A stretch of DNA of 9,983 bases, taken from Marine Group II euryarchaeote MED-G33. Lineage in GTDB: Archaea > Thermoplasmatota > Poseidoniia > Poseidoniales > Thalassarchaeaceae. Below are positions 1 through 6,609 of the stretch, one piece after another. Both the position numbers and the translations under genes were made by a program. The notes under the pieces were generated by a model. It ran no database searches. It saw only the letters and a list, made by a program, of their open reading frames with translations, and was not told where the DNA came from. Position 1 is the first letter of the stretch, and the number at the start of each line of letters is the position of its first letter. Where the stretch lies: contig CATISE010000034.1 in the NCBI GenBank assembly GCA_949538655.1, positions 1 through 9,983 of the forward strand. The letters run 5' to 3'.

Positions 1-540
1 CACATCTTCACCAGTGATATGAAGCGTATTCTTTCCTTCAGGTAGAGTACTCAAATCAAGTGACCAAGACCAATTTGATTCATCCCAAAGTCCTGTTGCA
101 AGGGCCAAAGGAGTCGAGGAGGGAGCACCCCCTCCTGAACCAGCGTGCCAAAGCACGGTGAGCAAATCATCCACAATGGTGTGAGTGAACATCGGTTTGG
201 AGGTATCTGGTACTCGAACAATACTATTCTCAACATCACCACAATAGCCACGATACGGTTCAGATGGGTCGAAAATCCAATTGTCATCAACAACCAATTT
301 GTAACAATACATTCCAGGATCTATTTCTAGGGAAGCACTCCATTGTCCATTGTTTTCAGATAAATTGGTGCGCTCAGTCCAATCATCCCATTCACCAGAA
401 ACTTGGACCGATGTTGCTGTTCCAGACCAAGAAAATTCAGTTGTTGTAGAACGTTGGCGTATGGGGTCACTATCTGCAGATGCGAACATTGGCAAGGTCG
501 CTGCAAGGAGCAAAATCACCAACAGTATCGCCTTGCGCAT
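1..540 (-). CDS. Secreted glycogen/starch-binding protein, N-terminal part (AMPK1-CBM/CBM48-like), probably an alpha-glucanase; runs off window
   Basis: The frame is open from an ATG at 540 to the window edge (180 codons, no stop), so only the N-terminus is seen. Residues 1-22 form a signal peptide: MRK, a hydrophobic run of Leu/Ile/Val/Ala, then a cleavage-like ASA before Asp. Residues about 36-95 match the glycogen-binding CBM of AMPK-beta/CBM48: FSWSGTATSVQVSGEWDDW, later GQWSASLEIDPGMYCYKLVV and then DNWIFDPSEP, with the expected Trp residues. Two Cys (79 and 100) could form a disulfide. A second Ser/Trp-rich beta domain follows (about residues 116-180). Family knowledge: such modules usually precede a GH13 amylase or pullulanase catalytic domain, which would lie outside the window, so the enzyme is inferred. 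The ATG is 5 bases after the malK stop, with a purine-rich GGGAGTGAGGG upstream, so it is probably the last seen gene of the transporter operon. A non-catalytic surface glucan-binding protein is the alternative. Confidence 0.85.
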   Translation of the reverse strand, partial: MRKAILLVILLLAATLPMFASADSDPIRQRSTTTEFSWSGTATSVQVSGEWDDWTERTNLSENNGQWSASLEIDPGMYCYKLVVDDNWIFDPSEPYRGYCGDVENSIVRVPDTSKPMFTHTIVDDLLTVLWHAGSGGGAPSSTPLALATGLWDESNWSWSLDLSTLPEGKNTLHITGEDV

Positions 541-545
541 GACCC

Positions 546-1319
546 TCACTCCCTTGGGAAGAGGCTGTTTGCAGTCTCAACTATTTCGTCTATGTGTTTA
601 CACAGAAATCCCTTGACAAAATCATTCGCAGGATGATTGTAAACGTCCAATGGCGCGCCATGTTGTTGCAATTCACCACCATCTAAAATGGCGATACGGT
701 CAGCCAATGTCATCGCTTCAATCTGGTCATGCGTGACGTAGATTGTTGTGGTCCCAAGCGTCTCATGAAGACGACGAATCTCAGCCCGCATCTGATGTCT
801 CAATTCCGCATCCAAATTTGAAAGTGGTTCATCCATTAGCAGTACTTTCGGTTGCCGAATGAGCGCTCTACCTAGAGCAACACGTTGGCGCTGTCCACCC
901 GAGAGTTGCTTTGGTTTCTTGTCGAGTTGGTCCTCTAGCTCCATCAATTTTGCAGTCTCTTGAACCCGTTTGACAATCTCTTGGTCAGACAGTCGCTCTT
1001 CCCCTTTGGCCATGCGCAGACCGAATGACAGATTCTCAGCAATCGACATGTGTGGATAGAGTGCATACGATTGGAAAACCATGCCCAAACCACGTGCCCC
1101 AGGTGGCAAATCGTTTACTTTGGCACCATCGATCATGATGTTGCCTTCACTGATGTCTTCAAGACCAGCTAGCATACGCAATGTCGTTGATTTCCCACAA
1201 CCACTCGGACCGAGGAGAACGAGGAATTCCCCATCGGCCACCTCAAGATTGAGGGCCTTGACCGCCTCAAATCCGTTCTCGTATCGTTTTGTTACACTTT
1301 CATATCGTACTTCGACCAT
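546..1319 (-). CDS. malK: Sugar ABC transporter ATP-binding protein, MalK-type, lacking the C-terminal regulatory (TOBE/OB) domain
   Basis: This 257-residue protein is a complete ABC ATPase domain. Visible motifs are Walker A GPSGCGKST (37-45), Q-loop Gln83 in VFQSYALYPHMS, signature LSGGQ (139-143) followed by RQRVALGRAL, Walker B VLLMDEP (159-165), D-loop SNLD (167-170) and H-loop His197 in VTHDQIEAM. The sequence is of the CUT1/MalK type, and it would energise the MalF/MalG channel encoded just upstream. MalK proteins are usually about 360-380 residues with a roughly 110-residue C-terminal OB/TOBE domain. Here the protein stops about 23 residues after NHPANDFVKGFL, and the next gene begins 5 bases later, so the tail is absent and not merely shifted in frame. 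The ATG is 4 bases after the malG stop, with GGTGAT at 1323-1328 three bases before it, which supports this start and coupled translation. Assignment to the ATPase family is secure; the sugar specificity is inferred. Confidence 0.95.
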   Translation of the reverse strand: MVEVRYESVTKRYENGFEAVKALNLEVADGEFLVLLGPSGCGKSTTLRMLAGLEDISEGNIMIDGAKVNDLPPGARGLGMVFQSYALYPHMSIAENLSFGLRMAKGEERLSDQEIVKRVQETAKLMELEDQLDKKPKQLSGGQRQRVALGRALIRQPKVLLMDEPLSNLDAELRHQMRAEIRRLHETLGTTTIYVTHDQIEAMTLADRIAILDGGELQQHGAPLDVYNHPANDFVKGFLCKHIDEIVETANSLFPRE

Positions 1320-1323
1320 TGTA

Positions 1324-2571
1324 TCACCCTTTGACGCTCCCTGCGCTGAGACCTTGAATCAGGAATTTCTGGAAAACGATGAACAGAATCACCACTGGAA
1401 TGCTGACGAGGAGAGAGGCTGCTGCGAAATCACCCCATGCTTGACCTGTGGATGAAATCAGACTGGCCAATCCTACAGGAAGCGTGTACATGTCATTGGA
1501 TGTATTGAATGTCAATGCCAGAAGGTATTCGTTCCATGCCGCCAAGAAACTGAACAATGCCGTTACGGCTACAGCCGGAAGCGAAAGCGGCAAGATTACT
1601 TTCCAGAATACCTGGAATTGATTACACCCATCTAGGAGTGCTGCCTCTTCGAGTTCTCTGGGCACGGTGTCGAAGAAACCTTTCAGCATCCACACACAGA
1701 GTGGCAGTGCTGTCACAGAATAAGCAAGGATGAGACCGAGGCTGGTATTGAGTAAACCGAGCGATTTCATTACCATGAAGTAGGGGACAAGAATGATGAT
1801 TCCAGGGAACATTTGCACTAGTAAAAAGGCGAACATCGATCCTTCACGGCCCGAGAAGCGGAATCGGCTGAAAGCATAGGCGGCGGGAACTGCTAGTACG
1901 AGTCCCATCAGAGTTGTACCAAGACTGACAATCAAGGAATTGCGCATCCATATCCAGAAACTTGAATCTCCACTGAGCATCTTTGAGAAATGTTCCCCTG
2001 TCCAGTCGGAAATTCCCATGTCACCTCCAAGGATATTCCCTGGTGACATTGCGACATCAAGAATCCACAATACGGGAATGAGGACAAGCATGACTGCATG
2101 GATCAACAAAATGTGAGAACCCATCTCCCCCAAACGCGGTGCTATGCGCTTATTTCTGGACAAACCATCCTCTGCGCCACGCGCCGATAACAATCCTTTG
2201 GCCCATGCTGAAATCACAGGTGAAGAAAGCCACCATAGAGCGAGAGATGCCGGTCCGACCAACCACAGTGTAGACCACAGATCAATGGGCATTCTCATTC
2301 CAGCCGCATAGTGTATGATTCCAATGATCAAGACGAGGCCGGCTTTGCCCATGGCCACATCTCGTTTCCAAACTTGCTGACCGTCCGGCAGAACCAACCA
2401 GAGCACGAACAACGCGAGTGCACCCAGCAATGCGAGTTGGAAGGACAAGGAATCTCCACGTACCCATTCGATGCTTGAAAGCAATAAATTCATCCCAACT
2501 GCAACAGGTAACCATAGTCGTAGAGTGACGATTTCTTGTGGTACATACCACTGTTGTGAAAGTGACTTCAA
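1324..2571 (-). CDS. malG: Sugar ABC transporter permease, MalG-type, with a four-helix N-terminal extension; TTG start
   Basis: With the TTG at 2571 the protein has 415 residues. The C-terminal about 270 residues are a MalG-like permease: NSLIVSLGTT, then VPAAYAFSRFRFSG, the EAA coupling loop around residues 306-325 (ELEEAALLDG, ending VILPLSLP), FLAAWNEYLLAL, and a C-terminus GLSAGSVKG very close to the GLTAGGVKG I recall for E. coli MalG. Ahead of it are about 140 extra residues with four hydrophobic helices (about 17-37, 44-62, 75-92, 97-116) not found in ordinary MalG proteins (about 280-300 residues). Start choice: TTG at 2571 overlaps the preceding stop as TTGA and sits 7 bases after a perfect GGAGG. 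A longer reading from another TTG at 2652 has a polar His/Cys-rich leader, overlaps malEF by 85 bases and lacks a ribosome-binding site. The protein would form half of the membrane channel with the MalF half of the upstream fusion. The role of the extra helices is unknown. Confidence 0.93.
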   Translation of the reverse strand: MKSLSQQWYVPQEIVTLRLWLPVAVGMNLLLSSIEWVRGDSLSFQLALLGALALFVLWLVLPDGQQVWKRDVAMGKAGLVLIIGIIHYAAGMRMPIDLWSTLWLVGPASLALWWLSSPVISAWAKGLLSARGAEDGLSRNKRIAPRLGEMGSHILLIHAVMLVLIPVLWILDVAMSPGNILGGDMGISDWTGEHFSKMLSGDSSFWIWMRNSLIVSLGTTLMGLVLAVPAAYAFSRFRFSGREGSMFAFLLVQMFPGIIILVPYFMVMKSLGLLNTSLGLILAYSVTALPLCVWMLKGFFDTVPRELEEAALLDGCNQFQVFWKVILPLSLPAVAVTALFSFLAAWNEYLLALTFNTSNDMYTLPVGLASLISSTGQAWGDFAAASLLVSIPVVILFIVFQKFLIQGLSAGSVKG

Positions 2572-5165
2572 GCGCTCGCCTCCGTCGCATTGGTTCGTTT
2601 CATGTACACCCAAGAAAAGGCCACGAGCATGAGGAAGATGACAACGGACCAAGCCGCAGCCACGCCATAGGCACCATCACGGAAGGCGACATCGTAGACG
2701 TATGTGATCAGAATATCGGTTTCACCGGGTTCACCAAATCGTAGATTGGGACCCCCATCTGTCATCAAATAAATCACATTGAACATATTGAATGTCCAAA
2801 TGAATCCAAGAAGACTCAATGGGACTATTGCACTCTTAAGATTTGGAAGCGTGAGGTGTTTGAATTGATTCCAATGACTGATACCATCAACATCTGCCGC
2901 CTCGTACATGTCGCGAGGTAACGCCTGAATTGCCCCACTCAGCGACATCATCATGAATGGAACACCCAACCAAATATTCACAAGAATGACCAACGTTTTC
3001 GCCCCAGACGGATCTGCAAGCATCTCAAAATCAGTCCCCAATACTGAATCAATGAGGCCCTCTGGTTGCAACATCCCTTTCCAAACGAGGACTGAAATGT
3101 ATGACGGAATTGCCCATGGAAGGAGGAGAGCGGTACGATATGCAGTCCTACCTCGTACGTGTGGGTTGTCAAGCACTAGGGCCAATCCCAGACCGATTCC
3201 AACGTGTGCAACTACATTTGTCACCGTCCAAATGAGTGTGAACAGTGTCACTCGAAGGAATCCTGATGATGAAAGAACGGTGACAAAATTCTCGATTCCG
3301 ACCCATGTATTTTCACCCAGATGACTTTGATCAGCATCGGTAAAAGACAGCCAAATCCCATAGAACACAGGATAGAATGTCAATACGGCTAACGCGATTA
3401 ATGCAGGGGCGATGTAGGCGTGAGCGAGTTTGCCCCGGTGTCGACCCGCTCGTGCATCTCTCCATCGTAAAGTGGCCAAAACTGCAACCAAAGAAACGAA
3501 GATTGAGCCGATTGCAAATAGAATTGGACTTGTATTGGCGGGGGGTGGGAGAATGTCACCAATCGATGTCGATGCATTCATGGTGAAATGGAGTGTAGGT
3601 TCAGCATCCCCCCCATAATCCACGTAGACCTGAATATGGTGTATTTGATTTGGAATCATTCCAGTCAGAACACAAGTCCAATTCTCAGCAGATTGAGGGA
3701 CGATTGGGACTTCATCTATTCGTTGTAAATCAATCCCTGTTGATGTGCAGGTATCGTATCCTGCACCCTCGATTCCCACACCGTCGACCAAGAGGAAAGA
3801 ATGGGAAATGTTGTCCACGAAGACATGGTATGAAACTGCCATCGAATCAACCGGAACGGTGAGAGGAATTGTCCTGTAACCAGGTGACAATGGAAATGGT
3901 TCTGAGGTCGATTGTGAAGATAGTAGATTATTCATCTCTGTATTGGCACCGTCAAGCGCTTCCTGTGCACTTGCACTACCACTGTGTACTTGTTCAAATG
4001 CAGTTCCAAGGGGGCCATAAACAATCGACATGGCCCGTGTAGTGGGAGCTGGTGTGGCAACTTCGGCTTGTGCGAGGAATCCGGATAGAACTGGATCTGC
4101 TTGAACATCTGGATCTGCAACGGTTTCTACAGCTGTTGGCATTGTCATCGTATCGAGAGCGAACATCTTCTGAACTGAAGGAGATGAGAGAAACAACGCC
4201 AAATCAGCAGATGCGATTTTCTGTTCACTTTGTTTGGAAACCGACCAACCCTTGTAAGTGACCAATGGTGACGAGCGCAGCCCAGTTTCTTCGATGATTG
4301 GAAGGAGAGTCTGTCCAACGTCGAGGCGACCGGCCTCATATGTGGCCCAATTCCAAGGGCCATCGACAATCATGGCCGCTTCGGATTGAATGAATTGAGA
4401 TTCCATGGTTTCGCCGACGGTACCCGTACGAACAACACCATGCACTTGCTCTAGCGAAAGATACCACTCCAATGCTTGAGCGCTTCCGTTGGATCCAAGA
4501 TTGGGGTTTCCAGAGTTATCAAAAAGCCCGCCACCGAATCCAGTCTGGAATGGAAACCACCAGTAAGCAACTTTGGTGGGCACTGCCAGACCATACACAT
4601 CCCCTTGAGTGAGGTTTTGAGCCGCTGAGATCAGATCGTTTTGTGTCCAATTTGAATTTGGATAAGCGATTCCCTCCGCATCAAATAGTGCACGATTGTA
4701 TAGTAATGAAAGGCAATCCTGACTGGCGGGAATACCATACAAAGCATCGCCGTATCGCATTGACTGTAACGCCTTACCATCAAAAATCGCTCGTTCGGAT
4801 GGAGTCAAGTGAGGACGGAGGTCTTCCAGCAGAGGATAGCCATCGACTCTAACTTCCCCAATTTCACCCAATTGGTCGCTGGATAGACGAACGAGATCTG
4901 GTGCCTCTCCACCTTGGGCTGCGGTGAGATACAACTGATCAATATCTCCAAATGGTACTCCTGTGACTTCCACTTTGATCGCAGAATTAAGTGACTCAAA
5001 TTGGGAAATTGCATCAAGGAATGTAGCCTCTTCTTGACTCTCGGCAGCAAACGAATGCCACACCTCTAGTGTGACATCTGATTCTTCTTCACCCGCAGCT
5101 ATTGCTGAGGGTAATAGTAGAATGAACGCGAAGAATAGAGGGACAAAGCGTCTATCCATTGACAT
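2568..5165 (-). CDS. malEF: Fused sugar-binding protein and permease (MalE-MalF) of a maltose-type ABC importer
   Basis: One 865-residue frame joins two normally separate subunits. Residues 1-23 are a signal peptide (MSMDRRF, hydrophobic core, SAIAA before GEEE); there is no lipobox Cys. Residues about 28-418 are a family-1 solute-binding domain (VTLEVWHSF near the start, LLYNRALFDAEGI, VDGPWNWATY). Residues about 420-540 form a beta-rich linker domain with Cys473 and Cys498. A transmembrane helix at about 546-566 is followed by an Arg/Lys-rich cytoplasmic stretch (RWRDARAGRHRGK) and six more helices. The EAA coupling loop lies at about 753-775 (YEAADVDGISHWNQF, then LTLPNL), and FNVIYLMTDGGP and TDILITYVYDVAF are typical of MalF. 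The topology is consistent: binding domain outside, Arg-rich loop inside. The start is 25 bases after the phosphatase stop; a second ATG two codons in (5159) is equally possible and neither has a strong ribosome-binding site. Substrate is inferred as malto-oligosaccharide from sequence style and the glucan-binding neighbour. I recall a MalE-MalF fusion described in Bdellovibrio, so the design is rare but not unique. Confidence 0.94.
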   Translation of the reverse strand: MSMDRRFVPLFFAFILLLPSAIAAGEEESDVTLEVWHSFAAESQEEATFLDAISQFESLNSAIKVEVTGVPFGDIDQLYLTAAQGGEAPDLVRLSSDQLGEIGEVRVDGYPLLEDLRPHLTPSERAIFDGKALQSMRYGDALYGIPASQDCLSLLYNRALFDAEGIAYPNSNWTQNDLISAAQNLTQGDVYGLAVPTKVAYWWFPFQTGFGGGLFDNSGNPNLGSNGSAQALEWYLSLEQVHGVVRTGTVGETMESQFIQSEAAMIVDGPWNWATYEAGRLDVGQTLLPIIEETGLRSSPLVTYKGWSVSKQSEQKIASADLALFLSSPSVQKMFALDTMTMPTAVETVADPDVQADPVLSGFLAQAEVATPAPTTRAMSIVYGPLGTAFEQVHSGSASAQEALDGANTEMNNLLSSQSTSEPFPLSPGYRTIPLTVPVDSMAVSYHVFVDNISHSFLLVDGVGIEGAGYDTCTSTGIDLQRIDEVPIVPQSAENWTCVLTGMIPNQIHHIQVYVDYGGDAEPTLHFTMNASTSIGDILPPPANTSPILFAIGSIFVSLVAVLATLRWRDARAGRHRGKLAHAYIAPALIALAVLTFYPVFYGIWLSFTDADQSHLGENTWVGIENFVTVLSSSGFLRVTLFTLIWTVTNVVAHVGIGLGLALVLDNPHVRGRTAYRTALLLPWAIPSYISVLVWKGMLQPEGLIDSVLGTDFEMLADPSGAKTLVILVNIWLGVPFMMMSLSGAIQALPRDMYEAADVDGISHWNQFKHLTLPNLKSAIVPLSLLGFIWTFNMFNVIYLMTDGGPNLRFGEPGETDILITYVYDVAFRDGAYGVAAAWSVVIFLMLVAFSWVYMKRTNATEASA
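2571..2583 (-). promoter_or_regulatory. Ribosome-binding site deciding the malG TTG start
   Basis: On the minus strand GGAGG (2583-2579) is followed by seven bases and then TTG (2571-2569). The TTG shares two bases with the TGA stop of malEF (2570-2568), giving a TTGA overlap. GGAGG is the canonical complement of the 16S 3' end. The arrangement is typical of translational coupling by ribosome re-initiation and fixes the start of malG. Confidence 0.8.
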
Positions 5166-5190
5166 CTGACGTAACCAACTCGCCTTTCAC

Positions 5191-5217
5191 TCATTCCCCG
5201 CCTATGGCGGGGAATGA
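5191..5217 (-). repeat. Perfect 12-bp inverted repeat overlapping the stop of the phosphatase gene
   Basis: The arms TCATTCCCCGCC (5191-5202) and GGCGGGGAATGA (5206-5217) are exact complements around the three bases TAT. Read on the minus strand, the hairpin covers the last nine codons including the TGA and ends 25 bases before the malEF start. There is no T-run after it, so a classical terminator is unlikely. It could stabilise or process the transcript between the two genes, or be a copy of a dispersed palindromic element; the ATTCCC...GGGAAT form recalls such elements in bacteria (for example neisserial dRS3). Confidence 0.8.
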
Positions 5218-5877
5218 CTCACCTTCGAATATATGTGGCCACAGCAGCCGACAATCTTTCTCTTGCACATGAGGGACACCTGCTTCAGCAAATCCATCGA
5301 TGGCAATTTGTTTCTGCCCATTGAATCCAATGAAACCCGAACCTGGAATTCGCATACTCATGTCTGTATGATTATCCCCAATACTGACGATTTCAGAGGG
5401 TTTGAGATTATTGATTCGGGCGAACTTTTCGACCATCGCATCCTTGTGATGTGCAGGAACTCGAACCTCTCCATCGTCGAGTAAATACCCATTTTCATCA
5501 TACTGGAAGCCATTTGAAACCCAATCATCGACATTCAACATCTTTGCAATGGAGCCGATGAGAAGATCAACACCAGCACTGACAATCGCAACGATGACCC
5601 CACGCGCTTGGAGTGCATCGATTAATTCTCGAGCACCAGTCATCAATTTGACGCCTTGATAGCAGCGCATCAGTTCATCTCGATGGATTTCAGGTTGTAC
5701 GCTTTTCCACAGACCGATATCGTCAGCCATGAATTCTGCATCACTGACTTCACCACGAAGGAAGCGATCCAGCATTTCCCCACTATTTGTTCCGAAATGC
5801 TCGTGGATAATTCTCCAAGAAGAAATGGTATCCACCAAAACACCATCACAATCGAAACAAACGGCCTTAATGGACAT
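5191..5877 (-). CDS. HAD-superfamily phosphatase, phosphoserine-phosphatase (SerB)-like
   Basis: The 228-residue protein carries all four HAD motifs. Motif I is FDCDGVLVD, with nucleophile Asp9 and acid/base Asp11. A helical C1-type cap spans about residues 18-75. Motif II is IVSAG with Ser100, motif III is Lys145 (HHKDAMVEKF), and motif IV is GDNHTD (167-172). This order and the C1 cap are those of phosphoserine phosphatase-like HAD enzymes, which hydrolyse small phosphorylated metabolites via a phospho-aspartate. The substrate cannot be read from sequence: serine phosphate is the family default, while position at the head of a sugar-uptake operon allows a sugar-phosphate substrate. Start at ATG 5877 is chosen because GGTGAT lies three bases upstream (5886-5881), the same spacing as for malK; a TTG at 5916 would add 13 residues and has no such site. 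The last codons and stop lie within a perfect palindrome. malEF starts 25 bases downstream, so co-transcription is likely. Confidence 0.9.
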   Translation of the reverse strand: MSIKAVCFDCDGVLVDTISSWRIIHEHFGTNSGEMLDRFLRGEVSDAEFMADDIGLWKSVQPEIHRDELMRCYQGVKLMTGARELIDALQARGVIVAIVSAGVDLLIGSIAKMLNVDDWVSNGFQYDENGYLLDDGEVRVPAHHKDAMVEKFARINNLKPSEIVSIGDNHTDMSMRIPGSGFIGFNGQKQIAIDGFAEAGVPHVQEKDCRLLWPHIFEGESFPAIGGE

Positions 5878-5886
5878 AGAATCACC
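5878..5886 (-). promoter_or_regulatory. Ribosome-binding site of the phosphatase gene
   Basis: GGTGAT (5886-5881), three bases before ATG 5877, matches the malK site (1328-1323, three bases before ATG 1319). GGTGAT is complementary to the terminal part of the usual 16S 3' end (AUCACCUCC). The match decides the start codon. I see no convincing TATA box or BRE upstream of this gene. Confidence 0.6.
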
Positions 5887-5935
5887 AGTATTACCGACGA
5901 ACGGGTATCTGGTCAAGAAGTAATGGGAGTAAGGA

Positions 5936-5961
5936 CCCCACTCCGCCGAAGCGGAGTGGGG
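5936..5961 (-). terminator. GC-rich hairpin with C(UUCG)G loop, third in a series
   Basis: The arms (5936-5946 and 5951-5961) are perfect 11-bp complements; on the minus strand CCCCACTCCGC, TTCG, GCGGAGTGGGG. The loop is closed by C-G, so the RNA would carry the very stable cUUCGg tetraloop, which favours function on this strand. It is followed by a pyrimidine-rich stretch (TCCTTACTCCCATTACTTCTT) with no strong T-tract. Together with two hairpins just upstream it lies 73-98 bases after the surface-protein stop. A role in termination or 3'-end protection is inferred. Confidence 0.6.
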
Positions 5962-5964
5962 GCT

Positions 5965-5994
5965 CAGAGGGGGCGCCTTTTGGCGCCCCCTCTG
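5965..5994 (-). terminator. Perfect 13-bp GC-rich hairpin, second in a series
   Basis: The plus-strand arms CAGAGGGGGCGCC (5965-5977) and GGCGCCCCCTCTG (5982-5994) are exact complements around TTTT, which reads AAAA in the minus-strand transcript. Its G+C content is far above the surroundings. No T-run follows on either strand. It is grouped with the two neighbouring hairpins as a probable transcript 3'-end structure or intergenic palindromic element. Confidence 0.6.
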
Positions 5995-6009
5995 CCACCG
6001 TCGGGTGGC
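5994..6009 (-). other. Small hairpin, first in a series of three after the surface-protein gene
   Basis: On the minus strand GCCACC, CGAC, GGTGGC form a 6-bp stem with a four-base loop, 25 bases after the stop of the surface-protein gene. Base 5994 is shared with the adjoining hairpin, so only one of them can use it. Alone it would be unremarkable; it matters because it directly abuts the two stronger hairpins. Confidence 0.5.
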
Positions 6010-6033
6010 CCCTGTTGTTATCTCTCATCGAGC

Positions 6034-6609
6034 TCAGTAGGTCGCCTTCATGCTTGGCGGGTTGTACTGTGCTGCGAACGTCATCAGGATGACTGCTGTA
6101 CCACCATCTGGTGCATACTGCAGTGTAACCTGTGCGTTGTCGATGACTTCACCGGACGCTGGATCGACCATCTTGATTCGAACCTCATCATTGGCTCCGA
6201 ACCCTGCGGAACAATCCACGTTACAGTTGATGTTATCCTTGTAGGTAACCAATTCGTCGCTGGTGCTTGGAGAGAATCCATACACACCATTAGGGTTGGC
6301 TAGACTTGTGCGATGATTTTGCACGGTTCCAGCGTCATCTGTCCACTGAACGACTACATACACTGCCTGAGCAGCGAGTTCGTTGTCGTGGCTGACTACA
6401 TTGATGTTCCAATACATGTTGCTTCCATCAGAGATTTCTGCTTCCGAATCGAAGGTCAAACGAGGTGTTGCCTTTCCGCCTGCATCCGATGCTAGGCTCT
6501 GAGCCCAGACATAGATTACACCGGACAGGACCACAGTGATCGCAACAAGTAGAATCGTTGCGATCACTGGGCTAACTGCCTCATCATCACCAGATAGGGT
6601 CTTCTCCAT
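6034..6609 (-). other. Type IV pilin module of the surface protein, with a possible internal translation start (191 residues)
   Basis: Within the giant frame, an ATG at 6609 begins MEKTLSGDDEAVSPVIATIL, the layout of a free-standing archaeal pilin: a short charged leader, the AVSPV box, then a helix of about 28 residues ending VIYVWAQSLA. A beta-rich head of about 150 residues follows, with a Cys pair (NINCNVDCSAG). The family (archaeal type IV pilin N-terminal domain) is processed by a prepilin peptidase at or just before the AVSPV box; I cannot fix the exact bond. GAGG (6618-6615) lies five bases before the ATG, a usable ribosome-binding site, although Glu codons of the acidic stretch produce such runs by chance. 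The module may be made as part of the fusion, released from it by cleavage, or translated separately. Confidence 0.7.

Noticed and set aside
541..700. Frameshift in malK hiding the regulatory domain
   Set aside because: The 5-base gap to the next gene, which has its own signal peptide and glucan-binding domain, leaves no space for the missing domain in any frame.
1081..1455. Plus-strand open frame of 124 codons
   Set aside because: It lies opposite malK and malG, whose motifs are intact; the translation has no domain features.
2572..2652. Longer malG reading starting at a TTG at 2652
   Set aside because: It would overlap malEF by 85 bases, has a polar His/Cys-rich leader unlike a membrane protein start, and lacks a ribosome-binding site; the TTG at 2571 has a perfect GGAGG.
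5878..5916. Phosphatase start at TTG 5916
   Set aside because: No ribosome-binding site there, the 13 added residues precede the conserved motif I too far, and ATG 5877 has GGTGAT at the same spacing as malK.
5936..6009. Hairpin block as a small CRISPR array
   Set aside because: The three palindromes differ in sequence, and there are no equal repeats separated by unique spacers.
5878..6033. Archaeal promoter (TATA box/BRE) for the phosphatase operon
   Set aside because: No AT-rich box at a suitable distance is evident on the minus strand; most of the region is GC-rich hairpins, so I do not annotate a promoter.
5656..6303. Plus-strand open frame of 215 codons
   Set aside because: It runs antisense across the phosphatase, the hairpin block and the pilin; the composition is low-complexity over the hairpins and no family is recognisable.
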